Assembly: GCF_019458805.1 (NCBI RefSeq)
Contig: NZ_JAIBOA010000001.1
Span: forward strand, 310,001 to 374,000
Direction of reading: 5' to 3'
Length of the DNA: 64,000 nt
From: Actinomadura parmotrematis
GTDB taxonomy: Bacteria; Actinomycetota; Actinomycetes; Streptosporangiales; Streptosporangiaceae
Both the position numbers and the translations under genes were made by a program. Below the pieces are notes generated by a model. That model did no database searches. It saw nothing but the letters and a program-made list of their open reading frames with translations, and was not told the DNA's origin. Of the stretch, positions 16,820 through 27,876 are shown piece after piece (the first letter of the stretch is position 1; each line of letters starts with the position of its first letter).

Positions 16820-18228
16820 TCCCACTTCCACTGTCGGCGATCGCGGAGTTCACCGGGGGCGCCGTGCACGGCGGCGACGCCGAGACCGTCGTCTCCGGCC
16901 CCGCGGTCATCGACTCGCGGGCGGTCGAGCCCGGCGCGCTGTTCGTCGCGCTGCGCGGCGAGCACGCGGACGGCCACGACTACGCGGCCGCCGCGTTCGC
17001 CGCCGGCGCCGCCGCGGTGCTCGCCGAGCGGCCGCTGGACGGCCCGGCGGTCGTCGTCGGCGACGTCCAGGAGGCGCTCGGGCGGCTCGCCCGCGGCGTC
17101 CTCGGGCGGCTGCCCGGCACCACCGTCGTCGGCGTCACCGGCTCGGCCGGCAAGACCTCCACCAAGGACCTCATCGCGCAGGTGGTGAGCCGGGCGGGCC
17201 CGGCCGTCTGGCCCGCCGGATCGTTCAACAACGAGATCGGCATGCCGCTCACCGCCCTGCGCGCCGACGCCGGCACCCGGCACCTGGTGCTGGAGATGGG
17301 CGCCCGCGGCGTCGGCCACATCGCCTACCTGGCGGGCATCGCCCGGCCGCGCGTCGGCGTGGTGCTGAACGTCGGCACCGCCCACATCGGCGAGTTCGGC
17401 GGCAAGGAGATGATCGCCCGCGCCAAGGGCGAGCTGGTCGAGGCGCTGCCGAGCGGCGGCACCGCGATCCTCAACGCCGACGACCCGCTGGTGCGCGCGA
17501 TGGCGGCCCGCACGGCCGCGGACGTCGTCACGTTCGGGCGGTCCCCCGACGCGGCGGTGCGGGCCGAGGACGAGACGCTGGACGACGCCGGCCGGGCCCG
17601 GTTCACGCTGGTCACCCCCGAGGGGCGGGCCCCGGTCGCGCTCCGCCTGCTCGGCGCGCACGCCGTCGCCAACGCCCTGGCGGCCGCGGCGGTCGGCCGC
17701 GCGGCGGGCCTGGAGACCCGTATGATCGCCGAGGCGCTGGCCGCGGCGGTGCCGGCCAGCCGCTGGCGGATGGAGGTCACCGAGCGCCCCGACGGGGTGA
17801 CGGTGGTCAACGACGCCTACAACGCCAACCCCGAGTCGATGAAGGCCGCCATCGACACGCTCGGGCACATCGCCCGCGGCCGGCGGGCCTTCGCGGTGCT
17901 CGGCGAGATGGCCGAGCTCGGCGCCGGCTCCGCCGACGGGCACGCCGAGATCGGCCGCCACGTCGCGCGGAGCGGCGTCGCGGGGCTCGTCACGGTCGGC
18001 GAGGCCGCCGCCGCCATGGCCGCAGGGGCCGGGCAGGTGGCGTCATGGACGGGAGAGTGCGTACAGGTGGATGACGTCGGCGCGGCGGTGGCCGCGCTCA
18101 GCGAGCGGTTGCGGCCGCGGGACGTCGTGCTGGTGAAGGGGTCCCGCGTCGCGGGCCTGGAGCGGGTCGCCGAGCGGCTGCTCGCCGCCCCGGACGGCGG
18201 GGCGCCGAACGGGGGCCGGGTCCGATGA
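16816..18228 (+). CDS. murF: UDP-MurNAc-tripeptide:D-Ala-D-Ala ligase
   Basis: 470 residues. [22 protein letters not shown] at the N-terminus, ATP loop [44 protein letters not shown] and the late [18 protein letters not shown] are standard MurF segments. It adds D-Ala-D-Ala to complete the UDP-pentapeptide. GTG 16816 overlaps the murE stop (GTGA) and its own stop overlaps mraY. Confidence 0.95.
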   Translation: MIPLPLSAIAEFTGGAVHGGDAETVVSGPAVIDSRAVEPGALFVALRGEHADGHDYAAAAFAAGAAAVLAERPLDGPAVVVGDVQEALGRLARGVLGRLPGTTVVGVTGSAGKTSTKDLIAQVVSRAGPAVWPAGSFNNEIGMPLTALRADAGTRHLVLEMGARGVGHIAYLAGIARPRVGVVLNVGTAHIGEFGGKEMIARAKGELVEALPSGGTAILNADDPLVRAMAARTAADVVTFGRSPDAAVRAEDETLDDAGRARFTLVTPEGRAPVALRLLGAHAVANALAAAAVGRAAGLETRMIAEALAAAVPASRWRMEVTERPDGVTVVNDAYNANPESMKAAIDTLGHIARGRRAFAVLGEMAELGAGSADGHAEIGRHVARSGVAGLVTVGEAAAAMAAGAGQVASWTGECVQVDDVGAAVAALSERLRPRDVVLVKGSRVAGLERVAERLLAAPDGGAPNGGRVR

Positions 18229-19286
18229 CCAACATCCTGATCGCCGCCGGCGTGGCCCTCATCATCGGCATGGTCGGCACCCCGGTGTGGATCCGCATCG
18301 TCAACCGGCTCGGCTACGGCCAGATGATCCGCGACGAGGGCCCGAAGGCGCACGCGACCAAGCGCGGCACCCCGACGATGGGCGGCACCGTCTTCATCGT
18401 CGGGTCGCTGCTCGGGTACGCGGTGGCGCACCTGGTGACCGGCACCGCCCCCACGGTGTCGGGCCTGCTGGTGCTGTTCCTGATGACCGGGCTCGGCTTC
18501 GTCGGGTTCGTGGACGACTACATCAAGGTGTTCAAGCAGCGCAGCCTCGGCCTGCGCAGCGGCGCCAAGATGATCGGCATCGTGCTGGTCGGCGTGATCT
18601 TCGCGATCGGCTCGCTGAACTTCCCCAACGGCTACGACATCACCCCCGCCTCCCCGCACCTGTCCTTCCTCCGCGACTTCGGCCCCTCGATCGGCGCCCC
18701 CATCTTCGTGATCTGGGCGCTGCTGCTCATCGCCGCGATGTCCAACGGCGTGAACCTGACCGACGGCCTGGACGGCCTCGCCGCCGGCCCGGCCGGCATG
18801 GTGCTCGCCGCCTACGTCATCATCGGCAACTGGCAGCTGCGCAACAGCTGCTACGACTTCGCCCTCGCCCCCAACTGCTACAGCGTCCGCGACCCCCTGG
18901 ACCTCGCGGTCGTCGCGGCGGCCGTCCTCGGCGGCGTGTTCGGGTTCCTGTGGTGGAACGCCCCGCCCGCCAAGATCTTCATGGGCGACACCGGGTCGCT
19001 CGCGCTCGGCGGCGTGCTGGTCGGCCTCGCCATCCTCACCCGCACCCAGTTCCTGCTGGCCATCCTGTGCGGCCTCATCGTCATGATCACCCTGTCGGTG
19101 ATCATCCAGGTGGGCGGGTTCAAGATGACCGGCAAGCGGGTGTTCAAGATGGCGCCGCTCCAGCACCACTTCGAGCTGTCGGGCTGGGCCGAGACGACGA
19201 TCGTCGTCCGGTTCTGGCTGATGTCGGCGCTGTTCACCGGCATCGGGCTCGGCCTCTTCTACCTGGAATGGATGCCCAAGAAGTGA
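18225..19286 (+). CDS. mraY: Phospho-MurNAc-pentapeptide transferase (lipid I synthase)
   Basis: 353 residues, about ten transmembrane helices. Signature segments are [16 protein letters not shown], the Mg-binding [45 protein letters not shown] and [14 protein letters not shown]. It transfers phospho-MurNAc-pentapeptide to undecaprenyl phosphate in the cytoplasmic membrane. ATG overlaps the murF stop. Confidence 0.97.
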   Translation: MTNILIAAGVALIIGMVGTPVWIRIVNRLGYGQMIRDEGPKAHATKRGTPTMGGTVFIVGSLLGYAVAHLVTGTAPTVSGLLVLFLMTGLGFVGFVDDYIKVFKQRSLGLRSGAKMIGIVLVGVIFAIGSLNFPNGYDITPASPHLSFLRDFGPSIGAPIFVIWALLLIAAMSNGVNLTDGLDGLAAGPAGMVLAAYVIIGNWQLRNSCYDFALAPNCYSVRDPLDLAVVAAAVLGGVFGFLWWNAPPAKIFMGDTGSLALGGVLVGLAILTRTQFLLAILCGLIVMITLSVIIQVGGFKMTGKRVFKMAPLQHHFELSGWAETTIVVRFWLMSALFTGIGLGLFYLEWMPKK

Positions 19287-20668
19287 CGGGCGAGCAGTGG
19301 GCGGGCCGCCGGGTCTGCGTGGCCGGCATCGGCCTCTCCGGACGGGCGGCCGCCCGCGTCCTCGCCGACCGGGGCGCGCGCGTCACCGTCGTCGACGGCC
19401 GCGACGACGACGGCCTCCGCGAGCACGCCGGGAAGCTGGAGGCGCGCGGGGTGCACGTCCGGCTCGGCGACGGGGACACCCTCCCCGAGGGCGTCGAGCT
19501 GGTCGTGGTGTCGCCGGGGTACCGGCCGGACGCCCCGCTGCCGCTCGCGGCGGCCGCGGCCGGCATCGAGATCTACGGCGAGGTCGAGCTGGCGTGGCGG
19601 CTGCGCGGCCCGGACGCCGCGCCGTGGCTCGCGCTCACCGGCACCAACGGCAAGACGACGGTGGTGCGGATGCTGACGGCGATCCTCGCCGCCGCCGGGC
19701 TCGACGCGGTCGCCGCCGGCAACGTCGGCACCCCCATCGTGGAGACGGTGCTGGAGGGCCACGACGTGCTCGCCGTCGAGCTGTCCAGCTACCAGCTGCA
19801 CTGGTCGTCCAGCGTGGTGCCGCGAGCGGCGGCGGTGCTGAACCTGGCGCCCGACCACCTCGACTGGCACGGCTCGATGGACGCCTACGGGGCCGCCAAA
19901 GCGAAGATCTTCGCGCCGGGCACGGTCGCGGTGGTGAACGCCGACGACCCGGCCGCCGCCGCGCTCGCCCCGCCCGGCGCGGTCGGCTTCACCCTCGCCA
20001 CCCCCGCGCCCGGCCGGCTCGGCGTCGTGGAGGACCTGCTGGTGGACCGCGCGTTCACCGAGGACCCGCGGACGACGGCCGTCGAGCTCGGCGCGCTGTC
20101 GGACGTGCGCCCGTTCGCGCCCCACAACGTCGCCAACGCCCTCGCCGCCGCCGCCCTCGCCCGCGCCTTCGGCGTGGCGCCCGAGGCCGTCGGGGCGGGG
20201 CTGCGGGCCTTCGTGCCCGACCCGCACCGCATCGCGCACGTCGCCGACGTCGACGGCGTCCGGTACGTGGACGACTCCAAGGCCACCAACCCGCACGCCG
20301 CGGCGTCGTCGCTGGCGGCCTGCGAGTCGGCGGTGTGGATCGCCGGCGGGCAGCTGAAGGGCGCCGACGTCGACGAGCTGGTGCGCTCGGTGGCCGGCCG
20401 GCTGCGCGCCGTGGTGCTGCTCGGCGCCGACCGGGCGCGGATCGCCGCGTCGCTCGCGCGACACGCCCCGGATGTCCCGGTCGTGGACGAGCCGGGCACC
20501 GACACTGGAGCGATGGACCGCGTCGTGATCGCAGCAGCAGGGCTCGCCCGGCCGGGGGACACGGTGCTCCTGGCACCCGCCGGGGCGTCGTTCGACATGT
20601 TCACCAGCTACGGGGCCCGCGGCGACGCGTTCGCCGCGGCGGTGCGGCGGCTCGGCGGAACCCGCTAG
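19283..20668 (+). CDS. murD: UDP-MurNAc-L-Ala:D-Glu ligase
   Basis: 461 residues. The N-terminal UDP-binding Rossmann segment is [23 protein letters not shown], the ATP loop is [15 protein letters not shown], and [20 protein letters not shown] plus [17 protein letters not shown] are MurD hallmarks. GTG 19283 overlaps the mraY stop (GTGA) and is preferred to the in-frame ATG at 19268. ftsW begins 11 nt after it. Confidence 0.95.
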   Translation: MTGEQWAGRRVCVAGIGLSGRAAARVLADRGARVTVVDGRDDDGLREHAGKLEARGVHVRLGDGDTLPEGVELVVVSPGYRPDAPLPLAAAAAGIEIYGEVELAWRLRGPDAAPWLALTGTNGKTTVVRMLTAILAAAGLDAVAAGNVGTPIVETVLEGHDVLAVELSSYQLHWSSSVVPRAAAVLNLAPDHLDWHGSMDAYGAAKAKIFAPGTVAVVNADDPAAAALAPPGAVGFTLATPAPGRLGVVEDLLVDRAFTEDPRTTAVELGALSDVRPFAPHNVANALAAAALARAFGVAPEAVGAGLRAFVPDPHRIAHVADVDGVRYVDDSKATNPHAAASSLAACESAVWIAGGQLKGADVDELVRSVAGRLRAVVLLGADRARIAASLARHAPDVPVVDEPGTDTGAMDRVVIAAAGLARPGDTVLLAPAGASFDMFTSYGARGDAFAAAVRRLGGTR

Positions 20669-20679
20669 CGGGCGCCGGG

Positions 20680-21936
20680 ATGAGCGCGCTTCCCGCGGAG
20701 GAGCGGGGCCGGGAGCGGACCGGCCCGCGCGAGCAGGTCGCGGCGGCCGTCGGCCTGCTGGACCGGCCGCTCACCTCCTACTACCTGGTGCTCGGCTGCT
20801 CGGTCATGCTGCTGGCGCTCGGGCTGACGATGGTGCTGTCGGCGTCCAGCGTCAAGCAGCTCCAAGAGACCGGGTCGGCCTACACGCTGTTCCAGAAGCA
20901 GGCGGTCTGGATGGTGCTCGGCCTCGCCGGCATGTGGCTGGCGTCGCGGCTGCCGGTGAAGACGTTCCGGGCGCTGGCCTACCCGCTGCTGCTGGTGGCG
21001 TTCGTCACCCTCGTGCTCGTGCTCGTGCCGGGCCTCGGCCGCTCGGTGAACGGGGCGACCCGCTGGATCGCGCTCGGCCCCATCCAGATCCAGCCGTCCG
21101 AGCCCGCCAAGCTCGCCCTCGTCCTGTGGGGCGCCGACCTGCTGGCCCGCAAGGAGCGGTTCGGGCAGCTCACCGAGTGGCGGCCGCTGCTCGTGCCGCT
21201 GCTGCCCGGCGCCGGCCTGCTCGTGCTGCTGGTCATGCTCGGCAACGACCTCGGCACCACCCTGGTGCTGCTGACGATCTTCCTGGCGCTGCTGTGGGTG
21301 GTCGGCGCGCCGGGCCGGCTGTTCGTCGGCATCGCCGGGCTCGTCACGCTGCTGGTGTCGATCCTCATCATCGTCGAGCCCTACCGGATGCAGCGCCTCA
21401 CCGGCTTCCTGGACCCGACGGCGAACCGCCTCACCACCAACTACCAGGGCACGCAGGGCCTCTACGCGCTCGCCTCCGGCGGCTGGTTCGGCACCGGCCT
21501 CGGGGAGGGCCGCGCCAAGTGGGACTTCCTGCCGCACGCCGAGACCGACTTCATCTTCGCCATCGTCGGCGAGGAGTTCGGGCTCGTCGGTACGCTCGTG
21601 GTGCTCGCCCTGTTCGGCATGCTCGCCTACGCGGGCCTCCGCATCGCCCGGCGGGTGCGCGACCCGTTCGCCCGGATGGCGGCGGCGGGCTGCACGGCCT
21701 GGCTGCTCGTCCAGGCGATCGTCAACATCGGGGCGGTGATCGCGGTGTTCCCCATCACGGGCATCCCGCTGCCGCTCGTCTCCTACGGCGGCTCGGCCCT
21801 CATCCCGACCCTGTTCGCGCTCGGCATGCTGCTGGCCTTCGCCAAGCGCGAGCCGGGCGCCCGGCAGGCGCTCGCCGCGCGCGGTCCCGGACCGGTGGCG
21901 CGGGGCCTAAGCTGGCTGGGCCTGGCACGGCGATAG
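20680..21936 (+). CDS. ftsW: SEDS peptidoglycan glycosyltransferase FtsW
   Basis: 418 residues, about ten transmembrane helices. SEDS features: RSVNGATRWIALGPIQIQPSE with the conserved R/W/Q-P-SE region, GNDLGTTLVLL, the extracytoplasmic HAETDFIFAIVGEEFGLVG loop with the catalytic Asp, and the C-terminal signature GIPLPLVSYGGSALI. It polymerises lipid II at the septum with FtsI. The N-terminus is a short cytoplasmic segment of about 30 residues. Confidence 0.96.
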   Translation: MSALPAEERGRERTGPREQVAAAVGLLDRPLTSYYLVLGCSVMLLALGLTMVLSASSVKQLQETGSAYTLFQKQAVWMVLGLAGMWLASRLPVKTFRALAYPLLLVAFVTLVLVLVPGLGRSVNGATRWIALGPIQIQPSEPAKLALVLWGADLLARKERFGQLTEWRPLLVPLLPGAGLLVLLVMLGNDLGTTLVLLTIFLALLWVVGAPGRLFVGIAGLVTLLVSILIIVEPYRMQRLTGFLDPTANRLTTNYQGTQGLYALASGGWFGTGLGEGRAKWDFLPHAETDFIFAIVGEEFGLVGTLVVLALFGMLAYAGLRIARRVRDPFARMAAAGCTAWLLVQAIVNIGAVIAVFPITGIPLPLVSYGGSALIPTLFALGMLLAFAKREPGARQALAARGPGPVARGLSWLGLARR

Positions 21937-21975
21937 ATCGTTCTGCAAGCACATGCTGAGGAGTTGTCGAAGAGC

Positions 21976-23076
21976 ATGAGGGTTGTCCTGGCCGGCGGCG
22001 GCACCGCCGGACACATCGAGCCCGCGCTGGCCCTCGCCGACGCGCTGCGCCGCAACGACCCGAACGTGGGCATCACCTGTCTCGGCACCGAGCGCGGCCT
22101 GGAGACGCGCCTCGTGCCGGCCCGCGGCTACGAGCTGGCGCTCATCCCGCCGGTGCCGCTGCCGCGCACCCTGACCCCTCAGCTGCTGACGGTCCCCGGC
22201 CGGCTGCGCGGCGCCATCAACGCCGCGGCGTCGGTGCTGGACACCGCCCGCGCCGACGTGCTGGTCGGGTTCGGCGGCTACGTCGCGACGCCCGGCTACC
22301 TGGCCGCCCGCAAGCGGCACGTGCCGATCATCGTGCACGAGGCCAACCCCAAGCCGGGCCTCGCCAACAAGCTCGGCTCGCGCTTCACCGAGCACGTCGC
22401 GGTCTCCCACCACGACTCGCCGCTGCCGCACGCCCGGTTCGTCGGCATCCCGCTGCGCCGCGAGATCGCGACGCTGGACCGGCTCGCCCTCGGCGACAAG
22501 GCGCGCTCGTACTTCGGGCTGCTGCCCGACCTGCCCACGCTGCTGATCTTCGGCGGGTCGCAGGGCGCCCGGTCGCTGAACCAGGCCGCGGTCGCCGCCG
22601 CGCCCTACTTCCGGCAGGCCGGCATCCAGGTGCTGCACATCGTCGGCCCGAAGAACACCGAGCAGCCCGAGCCGGCGCCGCCGGGCGGCCCGCAGTACGT
22701 CACCATCCCCTACTGCGACCGGATGGACCTGGCCTACGCCGCCGCCGACATGGCGATGTGCCGGGCGGGCGCGATGACCTGCGCCGAGCTCGCCGCCGTC
22801 GCGCTGCCCGCGGTGTACGTGCCGCTGCCGATCGGCAACGGCGAGCAGCGGCTGAACGCCGAGCCGATCGTGGCGGCGGGCGGCGGGATGCTGGTCGACA
22901 ACGCCGAGCTGTCGGCCGAGTGGATCGCCCGCGAGCTGCTGCCGGTGCTGCGCGACCCGAACCGGGTGGCGCGGATGTCGGAGGCCGCCGGGCGGATGGG
23001 GCGCCGCGACGCCGACGTCGCGCTCGCCCGGATGGTGTACGACGTGGTCCGCGCGGCCGGGTCGTCGGCCCGATGA
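21976..23076 (+). CDS. murG: UDP-GlcNAc:lipid I GlcNAc transferase
   Basis: 366 residues, GT-B fold. VVLAGGGTAGHIEPALALADAL is the N-terminal lipid-binding G loop, GFGGYVATPGYLAA and VHEANPKPGLANKL are next, and LIFGGSQGARSLNQAA begins the C-terminal UDP-GlcNAc domain with CRAGAMTCAELAAVALP. It makes lipid II on the inner membrane face. ATG 21976 gives the family N-terminus; TTG 21964 is also open. Confidence 0.95.
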   Translation: MRVVLAGGGTAGHIEPALALADALRRNDPNVGITCLGTERGLETRLVPARGYELALIPPVPLPRTLTPQLLTVPGRLRGAINAAASVLDTARADVLVGFGGYVATPGYLAARKRHVPIIVHEANPKPGLANKLGSRFTEHVAVSHHDSPLPHARFVGIPLRREIATLDRLALGDKARSYFGLLPDLPTLLIFGGSQGARSLNQAAVAAAPYFRQAGIQVLHIVGPKNTEQPEPAPPGGPQYVTIPYCDRMDLAYAAADMAMCRAGAMTCAELAAVALPAVYVPLPIGNGEQRLNAEPIVAAGGGMLVDNAELSAEWIARELLPVLRDPNRVARMSEAAGRMGRRDADVALARMVYDVVRAAGSSAR

Positions 23077-24473
23077 GCGCGGGCGGCGGGACCGTGCCGG
23101 CGGCCGAGCTCGGCCGCGTCCACTTCATCGCGATCGGCGGCGCCGGCATGTCCGGCATCGCGCGCATCATGCTGAAGCGCGGGATCGCGGTGTCGGGCAG
23201 CGACGCCAAGGAGTCCGAGCTGCTCGGCCAGCTCGCCGACCTCGGCGCCAAGGTGCACGTCGGCCACGACGCGGCCTACCTCGGCGACGCCGACACCGTG
23301 GTCGTGTCCACCGCGATCCGCGAGAGCAACCCCGAGCTCGCCGCCGCGCGCGCCCGCGGGCTGCGGGTGCTGCACCGGTCCGAGGCGCTCGCCGCGCTGA
23401 TGGCCGGGCGGCGCGCGGTCGCGGTCGCCGGCACGCACGGCAAGACGACGACGACGTCGATGCTGACGGTCGCGCTCCAGCGGGCGGGCGCCGACCCGTC
23501 CTACTGCATCGGCGGGCAGCTCGTCACGACCGGGCTCGGCGCCGACGAGGGCGCGGGCCCGGTGTTCGTCGCCGAGGCCGACGAGTCCGACGGCTCGTTC
23601 CTGCGCTACACCCCGGCGATCGCGGTCGTCACCAACGTCGAGGCCGACCACCTGGACAACTACGGCGGCTTCGAGAAGGTCAAGGAGAACTTCGCGGCGT
23701 TCGTCGACCGCGTCGAGGCCGGCGGCACCCTCGTGGCCTGCGCGGACGACCCGGTCGTCCGCGAGCTGGCCGGGCACGCGCGCGGCCGCGGGCTGCGGGT
23801 GGTGACCTACGGGGAGGCGCCGGACGCCGACCTGCGGGTCACCGGGTTCACCCCGCGCGGCCTCGGCTCGGAGTTCGAGGTGACGGGCGCCGGGCCGGTC
23901 CGGCTGGCCGTCCCCGGCCGCCACTACGCGCTGAACGCGGCGGCGGCCATCGCGGTGGCCCGCGAGCTGGGCGCCGACGCCGGCGCGGTCCTGGCGGGCC
24001 TCGCGGCCTTCGGCGGGGCGATGCGGCGGCTGGAGCGCAAGGGCGAGGCGGGCGGCGTCGAGGTGTTCGACAGCTACGCCCACCACCCGACGGAGCTGGC
24101 CGCCGACCTCGCCGCCACCCGCGACTACCTGGCGGAGAAGGGCGGCGGCCGGATCGTCGCGGTGTTCCAGCCGCACCTGTACAGCCGCACCCGCTTCTTC
24201 GCCGCCGAGTTCGGCGCGGCCCTCGGCGCGGCGGAGGTCGCCGTCGTGCTGGACGTCTACGGCGCCCGCGAGGACCCCGAGCCCGGCGTCACCGGCGCGC
24301 TCGTCGCGGACGCGGTGCCGGCCGGCACCGCGACCGCCTACGTGCCGTCCGGCGACGACGTCCCGGACGCGGTCGCCGGCCTCGCCCGGCCCGGCGACGT
24401 GGTCATCACGCTCGGCGCGGGCGACGTGACGCGGCTCGCCCCGCTCATCCTGGAGCGGCTCGCGGCGTCCTAG
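23073..24473 (+). CDS. murC: UDP-MurNAc:L-alanine ligase
   Basis: 466 residues. HFIAIGGAGMSGIARIMLKRG, SGSDAKESELLGQL, ATP loop AVAGTHGKTTTTSML, EADESDGSFLRYTP and FDSYAHHPTELAADLAATR are MurC hallmarks. It adds the first L-Ala to UDP-MurNAc. ATG overlaps the murG stop (ATGA). A 102-nt gap separates it from ftsQ. Confidence 0.95.
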   Translation: MSAGGGTVPAAELGRVHFIAIGGAGMSGIARIMLKRGIAVSGSDAKESELLGQLADLGAKVHVGHDAAYLGDADTVVVSTAIRESNPELAAARARGLRVLHRSEALAALMAGRRAVAVAGTHGKTTTTSMLTVALQRAGADPSYCIGGQLVTTGLGADEGAGPVFVAEADESDGSFLRYTPAIAVVTNVEADHLDNYGGFEKVKENFAAFVDRVEAGGTLVACADDPVVRELAGHARGRGLRVVTYGEAPDADLRVTGFTPRGLGSEFEVTGAGPVRLAVPGRHYALNAAAAIAVARELGADAGAVLAGLAAFGGAMRRLERKGEAGGVEVFDSYAHHPTELAADLAATRDYLAEKGGGRIVAVFQPHLYSRTRFFAAEFGAALGAAEVAVVLDVYGAREDPEPGVTGALVADAVPAGTATAYVPSGDDVPDAVAGLARPGDVVITLGAGDVTRLAPLILERLAAS

Positions 24474-24575
24474 CCGTCTTGCGCGCGGGCCGGATCCGTC
24501 CGGTCCGGCACCGATTTCGGCCCCGGTGGGCGTGTGCAGCCGCCCGCCGGGGCCGTCGCACGCCATCCTGGGGGG

Positions 24576-25337
24576 ATGACGGAGGCGGGGATCGACCGGC
24601 GGAGCGGTACGGCGGCGCGGCGGGAGCGCGGCGCGGGGAGCCCGCCGGGGCGCCGCGGGGGCGGCCGCTGGCGGGCGCTGTTCGTCCTGCTGCTGGCCGC
24701 GGCCGTGCTCGGCGCCGCGTCCTGGGCGCTGCTCGGGTCGCGGCTGCTCGTCGTGCGGCACGTGCGGGTCGTCGGCGCGCACCTGGCGCCGCAGGACCGG
24801 ATCGCGGCCGCCGCCGGGATCCGGCTCGGCGTCCCGATGGTGCGGCTGGACACCGGCGCGGTCCGCGACCGGGTCCGCAAGGTCCGCGAGGTCCGCGGCG
24901 TCGAGGTCGAGCGCGCCTGGCCGGACACGGTGCGGATCGTGGTGCGCGAGCGCGTCCCCGTCGTCGCCGTGCAGCGCGGCGGCCGCTACTACCGGCTGGA
25001 CGCCGAGGGCGTCACCGTCGCCGACGGCGCGGCCCCGCCCGCCGGGCTGCCGCTGCTCACCGCGACCGCCCCCGGGCCCGGCGACCCGGGCACGCTCGCG
25101 GCGCTGAAGGTGGTGGGGGACCTGCCGGACGGGCTCCGCCGCCGGCTGGCCGAGGTGACGGTGCCGAGCCCCGAATCGGTGACGCTGCGGCTGAAGTCGG
25201 GCCTCACGGTCGTATGGGGCGCGCCCGAGCGCACCGCCGAGAAGGCCCGTCTGGTGGACGGACTCGAACACACCACCGCAGGCCGGGGTGCCCGCACCAT
25301 CGACGTGAGCTCTCCCGACGTCGTCACCACGAGTTGA
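24576..25337 (+). CDS. ftsQ: Cell division protein FtsQ/DivIB
   Basis: 253 residues: a basic cytoplasmic tail, one transmembrane helix (about residues 32-52), then a POTRA domain beginning LLVVRHVRVVGAHLAPQDRIAAAAGIRLG and a beta domain with VERAWPDTVRIVVRERVPVVAV and YRLDAEGVTVAD. FtsQ links the cytoplasmic ring to FtsL/FtsI/FtsW. ATG 24576 is preferred; the frame is open to 24534. No ftsA lies between ftsQ and ftsZ, as in other actinobacteria. Confidence 0.93.
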   Translation: MTEAGIDRRSGTAARRERGAGSPPGRRGGGRWRALFVLLLAAAVLGAASWALLGSRLLVVRHVRVVGAHLAPQDRIAAAAGIRLGVPMVRLDTGAVRDRVRKVREVRGVEVERAWPDTVRIVVRERVPVVAVQRGGRYYRLDAEGVTVADGAAPPAGLPLLTATAPGPGDPGTLAALKVVGDLPDGLRRRLAEVTVPSPESVTLRLKSGLTVVWGAPERTAEKARLVDGLEHTTAGRGARTIDVSSPDVVTTS

Positions 25338-25726
25338 CCTTGGAACGGCGCGGACGACTGCCGCCGCCCCCGTGTGTCGGAGCGATTAACGGCGCCCGAT
25401 GGGGCACAGTTGACCGGTCGCAGGGGACCGGGGGGCCGGGCGGCGCACCCGCGGGTGCGCGTCCGCGAGGCCCCGGGCGGGTCCGGGCGTGCGCGACACG
25501 CCGGACCGGTTGGCCGGGGGTTAGTTGACCCTGGCGGTAAGCCCGCCCTACTGTCCGTATCAGTCCTCAGGTTGACATAACTGTAAGCCTCAAGTCGAGG
25601 GTGAGGGTTCGGCGGCCGACCGGCCGGCGTCCCGCACCCGCCACCACAACACCGACAGCAGTACCGCGCGAGGGACGGCCACCCGGCCGCCGGCGCGGTC
25701 GGATAGAGCGGAAAGGCCCCTCCGTC
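25338..25726 (+). promoter_or_regulatory. ftsZ upstream region with multiple TTGAC promoters
   Basis: This 389-nt gap has four TTGAC hexamers: TTGACC at 25335, 25410 and 25525, and TTGACA at 25572. The third pairs with TACTGT (25549-25554) over 18 nt. The fourth begins a stretch TTGACATAACTGTAAGCCTC with a short inverted repeat CCTC-N5-GAGG just after. Multiple ftsZ promoters are established in Streptomyces, where they separate vegetative from sporulation expression. Start sites are inferred only. Confidence 0.5.
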
Positions 25727-27142
25727 GTGGCAGCACCGCAGAATTACCTCGCGGTCATCAAAGTCGTCGGGATCGGCGGCGGCGGCGTCAACGCCGTCAA
25801 CCGGATGATCGAAGAGGGACTCAAGGGCGTCGAGTTCATCGCGATCAACACGGACGCCCAGGCGCTGCTGATGAGTGACGCCGATGTCAAGCTCGATGTG
25901 GGCCGCGAGCTCACCCGGGGCCTCGGCGCCGGCGCGAACCCGGACGTGGGCCGCAAGGCCGCCGAGGACCACCGGGAGGAGATCGAGGAGGTCCTGAAAG
26001 GCGCCGACATGGTGTTCGTGACCGCCGGCGAGGGGGGTGGGACCGGCACCGGCGGCGCGCCCGTCGTGGCGAACATCGCCCGCTCGCTCGGCGCGCTCAC
26101 CATCGGCGTGGTCACCCGCCCGTTCAGCTTCGAGGGCAAGCGCCGCGCGATGCAGGCCGAGGCCGGCATCGAGACGCTGCGCGACGAGGTCGACACCCTC
26201 ATCGTGATCCCCAACGACCGGCTGCTGTCGATCTCCGACCGGCAGGTCAGCGTGCTGGACGCCTTCAAGGCCGCCGACCAGGTGCTCCTGTCCGGTGTCC
26301 AGGGCATCACCGACCTCATCACCACCCCGGGCCTGATCAACCTGGACTTCGCCGACGTGAAGTCGGTCATGTCCGGGGCCGGCTCGGCCCTCATGGGCAT
26401 CGGCTCGGCGCGCGGCGACGACCGCAGCGTCGCGGCGGCCGAGATGGCGATCTCCAGCCCGCTGCTGGAGGCCAGCATCGACGGCGCGCACGGCGTGCTG
26501 CTGTCCATCTCCGGCGGCTCCGACCTCGGCCTGTTCGAGATCAACGAGGCGGCGCAGCTGGTGTCCAACGCGGCCGCGCCGGACGCCAACATCATCTTCG
26601 GCGCGGTCATCGACGACGCGCTCGGCGACGAGGTCCGGGTCACCGTGATCGCTGCGGGGTTCGATGAGCTCCGCCCTAACAAGGCGGCAACGGAGCCCGA
26701 GAGCAAGAGGCTTCCCGCGCCGCCGCCCCGCCCCACCCCGCCCGCCCCGCCGGCGCCGAACCCGATCCCGAGCCGGATCGGGCGGAGCGAGCCGGTGACG
26801 CCGCCGCCCGCGCAGCCGTCGGTGGCGCAGGCCGCCGCGGCGCCCGCGCCGGCCGAGCGGCCGGCGCCGCGCCCCGAGCCCGAGCGGCCCGCCCCGGCGC
26901 CCGCCGCCCGCGAGGAGGACCGGCCGCGGCCCGAGCCGCGGTCCGAGCGGCCCGCCCCGGCGGCCGAGCCGGCCGCCGAGAGCGCCCCGCGCCCGCCGGC
27001 GCCGCGCCCGTCCGCCGACCCGTCGCCCACCCGGGTGCACGCCGGCGAGAACGAGTCGGGCCCGGCCCCGTCCGGGCAGCGCCGCCGCCCCGTCGTGTTC
27101 GACGAGGACGACGACCTCGACGTCCCCGACTTCCTCAAGTGA
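25727..27142 (+). CDS. ftsZ: Cell division GTPase FtsZ
   Basis: 471 residues. The GTPase core (about 10-315) has [19 protein letters not shown], tubulin signature [15 protein letters not shown] near residues 102-116, and the T7 synergy loop [13 protein letters not shown] linker of about 140 residues rich in Pro, Ala, Arg and Glu follows, then the conserved C-terminal peptide [10 protein letters not shown] that binds SepF. GTG 25727 with GAAAGG 10 nt upstream gives the normal start; upstream in-frame residues are low-complexity. The stop overlaps pgeF. Confidence 0.97.
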   Translation: MAAPQNYLAVIKVVGIGGGGVNAVNRMIEEGLKGVEFIAINTDAQALLMSDADVKLDVGRELTRGLGAGANPDVGRKAAEDHREEIEEVLKGADMVFVTAGEGGGTGTGGAPVVANIARSLGALTIGVVTRPFSFEGKRRAMQAEAGIETLRDEVDTLIVIPNDRLLSISDRQVSVLDAFKAADQVLLSGVQGITDLITTPGLINLDFADVKSVMSGAGSALMGIGSARGDDRSVAAAEMAISSPLLEASIDGAHGVLLSISGGSDLGLFEINEAAQLVSNAAAPDANIIFGAVIDDALGDEVRVTVIAAGFDELRPNKAATEPESKRLPAPPPRPTPPAPPAPNPIPSRIGRSEPVTPPPAQPSVAQAAAAPAPAERPAPRPEPERPAPAPAAREEDRPRPEPRSERPAPAAEPAAESAPRPPAPRPSADPSPTRVHAGENESGPAPSGQRRRPVVFDEDDDLDVPDFLK

Positions 27143-27876
27143 TCACCGCTGTCGCGCTCGGGGCCGGCGTCGGCGCCGGGTTCACCGGGCGCGCCGGCGG
27201 GGTGAGCGGGGCGCCCTACACGGGGCTGAACCTCGGCGGCGCGGTCGGCGACGACCCCGCCGCCGTCGCGGGCAACCGCGCGCGGGCCGCGGCGGCGCTC
27301 GGCGTCGACCCCGGCCGCACCGTCTGGATGCGCCAGGTGCACGGCGCGGACGTCGCCGAGGTGGACGCCCCCTTCGCGGGGGAGGCGCCCGGCGTGGACG
27401 CGGTCGTGACGGCGGCGCCCGGGGTGGCGCTCGCCGTGCTCGTCGCCGACTGCGCGCCGGTGCTGCTGGCCGACCCGGTCGCCCGCGTCGTCGGCGCCGC
27501 CCACTCGGGGCGCCCCGGCACGGCGGCGGGCGTCGTGCCCGCCCTGGTCGAGCGGATGGCCGCGCTCGGCGCCGACCCCGCGCGCATCGCCGCCGCGATC
27601 GGCCCGGCCGCCTGCGGCTCCTGCTACGAGGTCCCCGAGGCGATGCGCGAGGAGGTCGCCGCGCTCGTCCCCGAGACCCGCGCGACGACCCGCCGGGGCA
27701 CCCCGGGCCTGGACATCCGCGCCGGGATCGCCGGGCAGCTCGCCCGCGCCGGCGTCCGCGACGTCCGGATCGACCTGCGCTGCACCATCGAGACCCCCGA
27801 CCTGTACTCCTACCGCCGCGACGGCCGCACCGGCCGGTTCGCCGGCTACGTCTGGCTCCGCGAGGACGCCGCGTGA
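27139..27876 (+). CDS. pgeF: Peptidoglycan editing factor PgeF (YfiH/DUF152 laccase-like)
   Basis: 245 residues. Family marks are [69 protein letters not shown] and the C-terminal [20 protein letters not shown], which include the metal-binding Cys and His residues. Homologues hydrolyse mis-incorporated amino acids from UDP-MurNAc precursors or deaminate purine nucleosides. GTG overlaps the ftsZ stop, the standard place for this gene. Confidence 0.9.
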   Translation: MITAVALGAGVGAGFTGRAGGVSGAPYTGLNLGGAVGDDPAAVAGNRARAAAALGVDPGRTVWMRQVHGADVAEVDAPFAGEAPGVDAVVTAAPGVALAVLVADCAPVLLADPVARVVGAAHSGRPGTAAGVVPALVERMAALGADPARIAAAIGPAACGSCYEVPEAMREEVAALVPETRATTRRGTPGLDIRAGIAGQLARAGVRDVRIDLRCTIETPDLYSYRRDGRTGRFAGYVWLREDAA

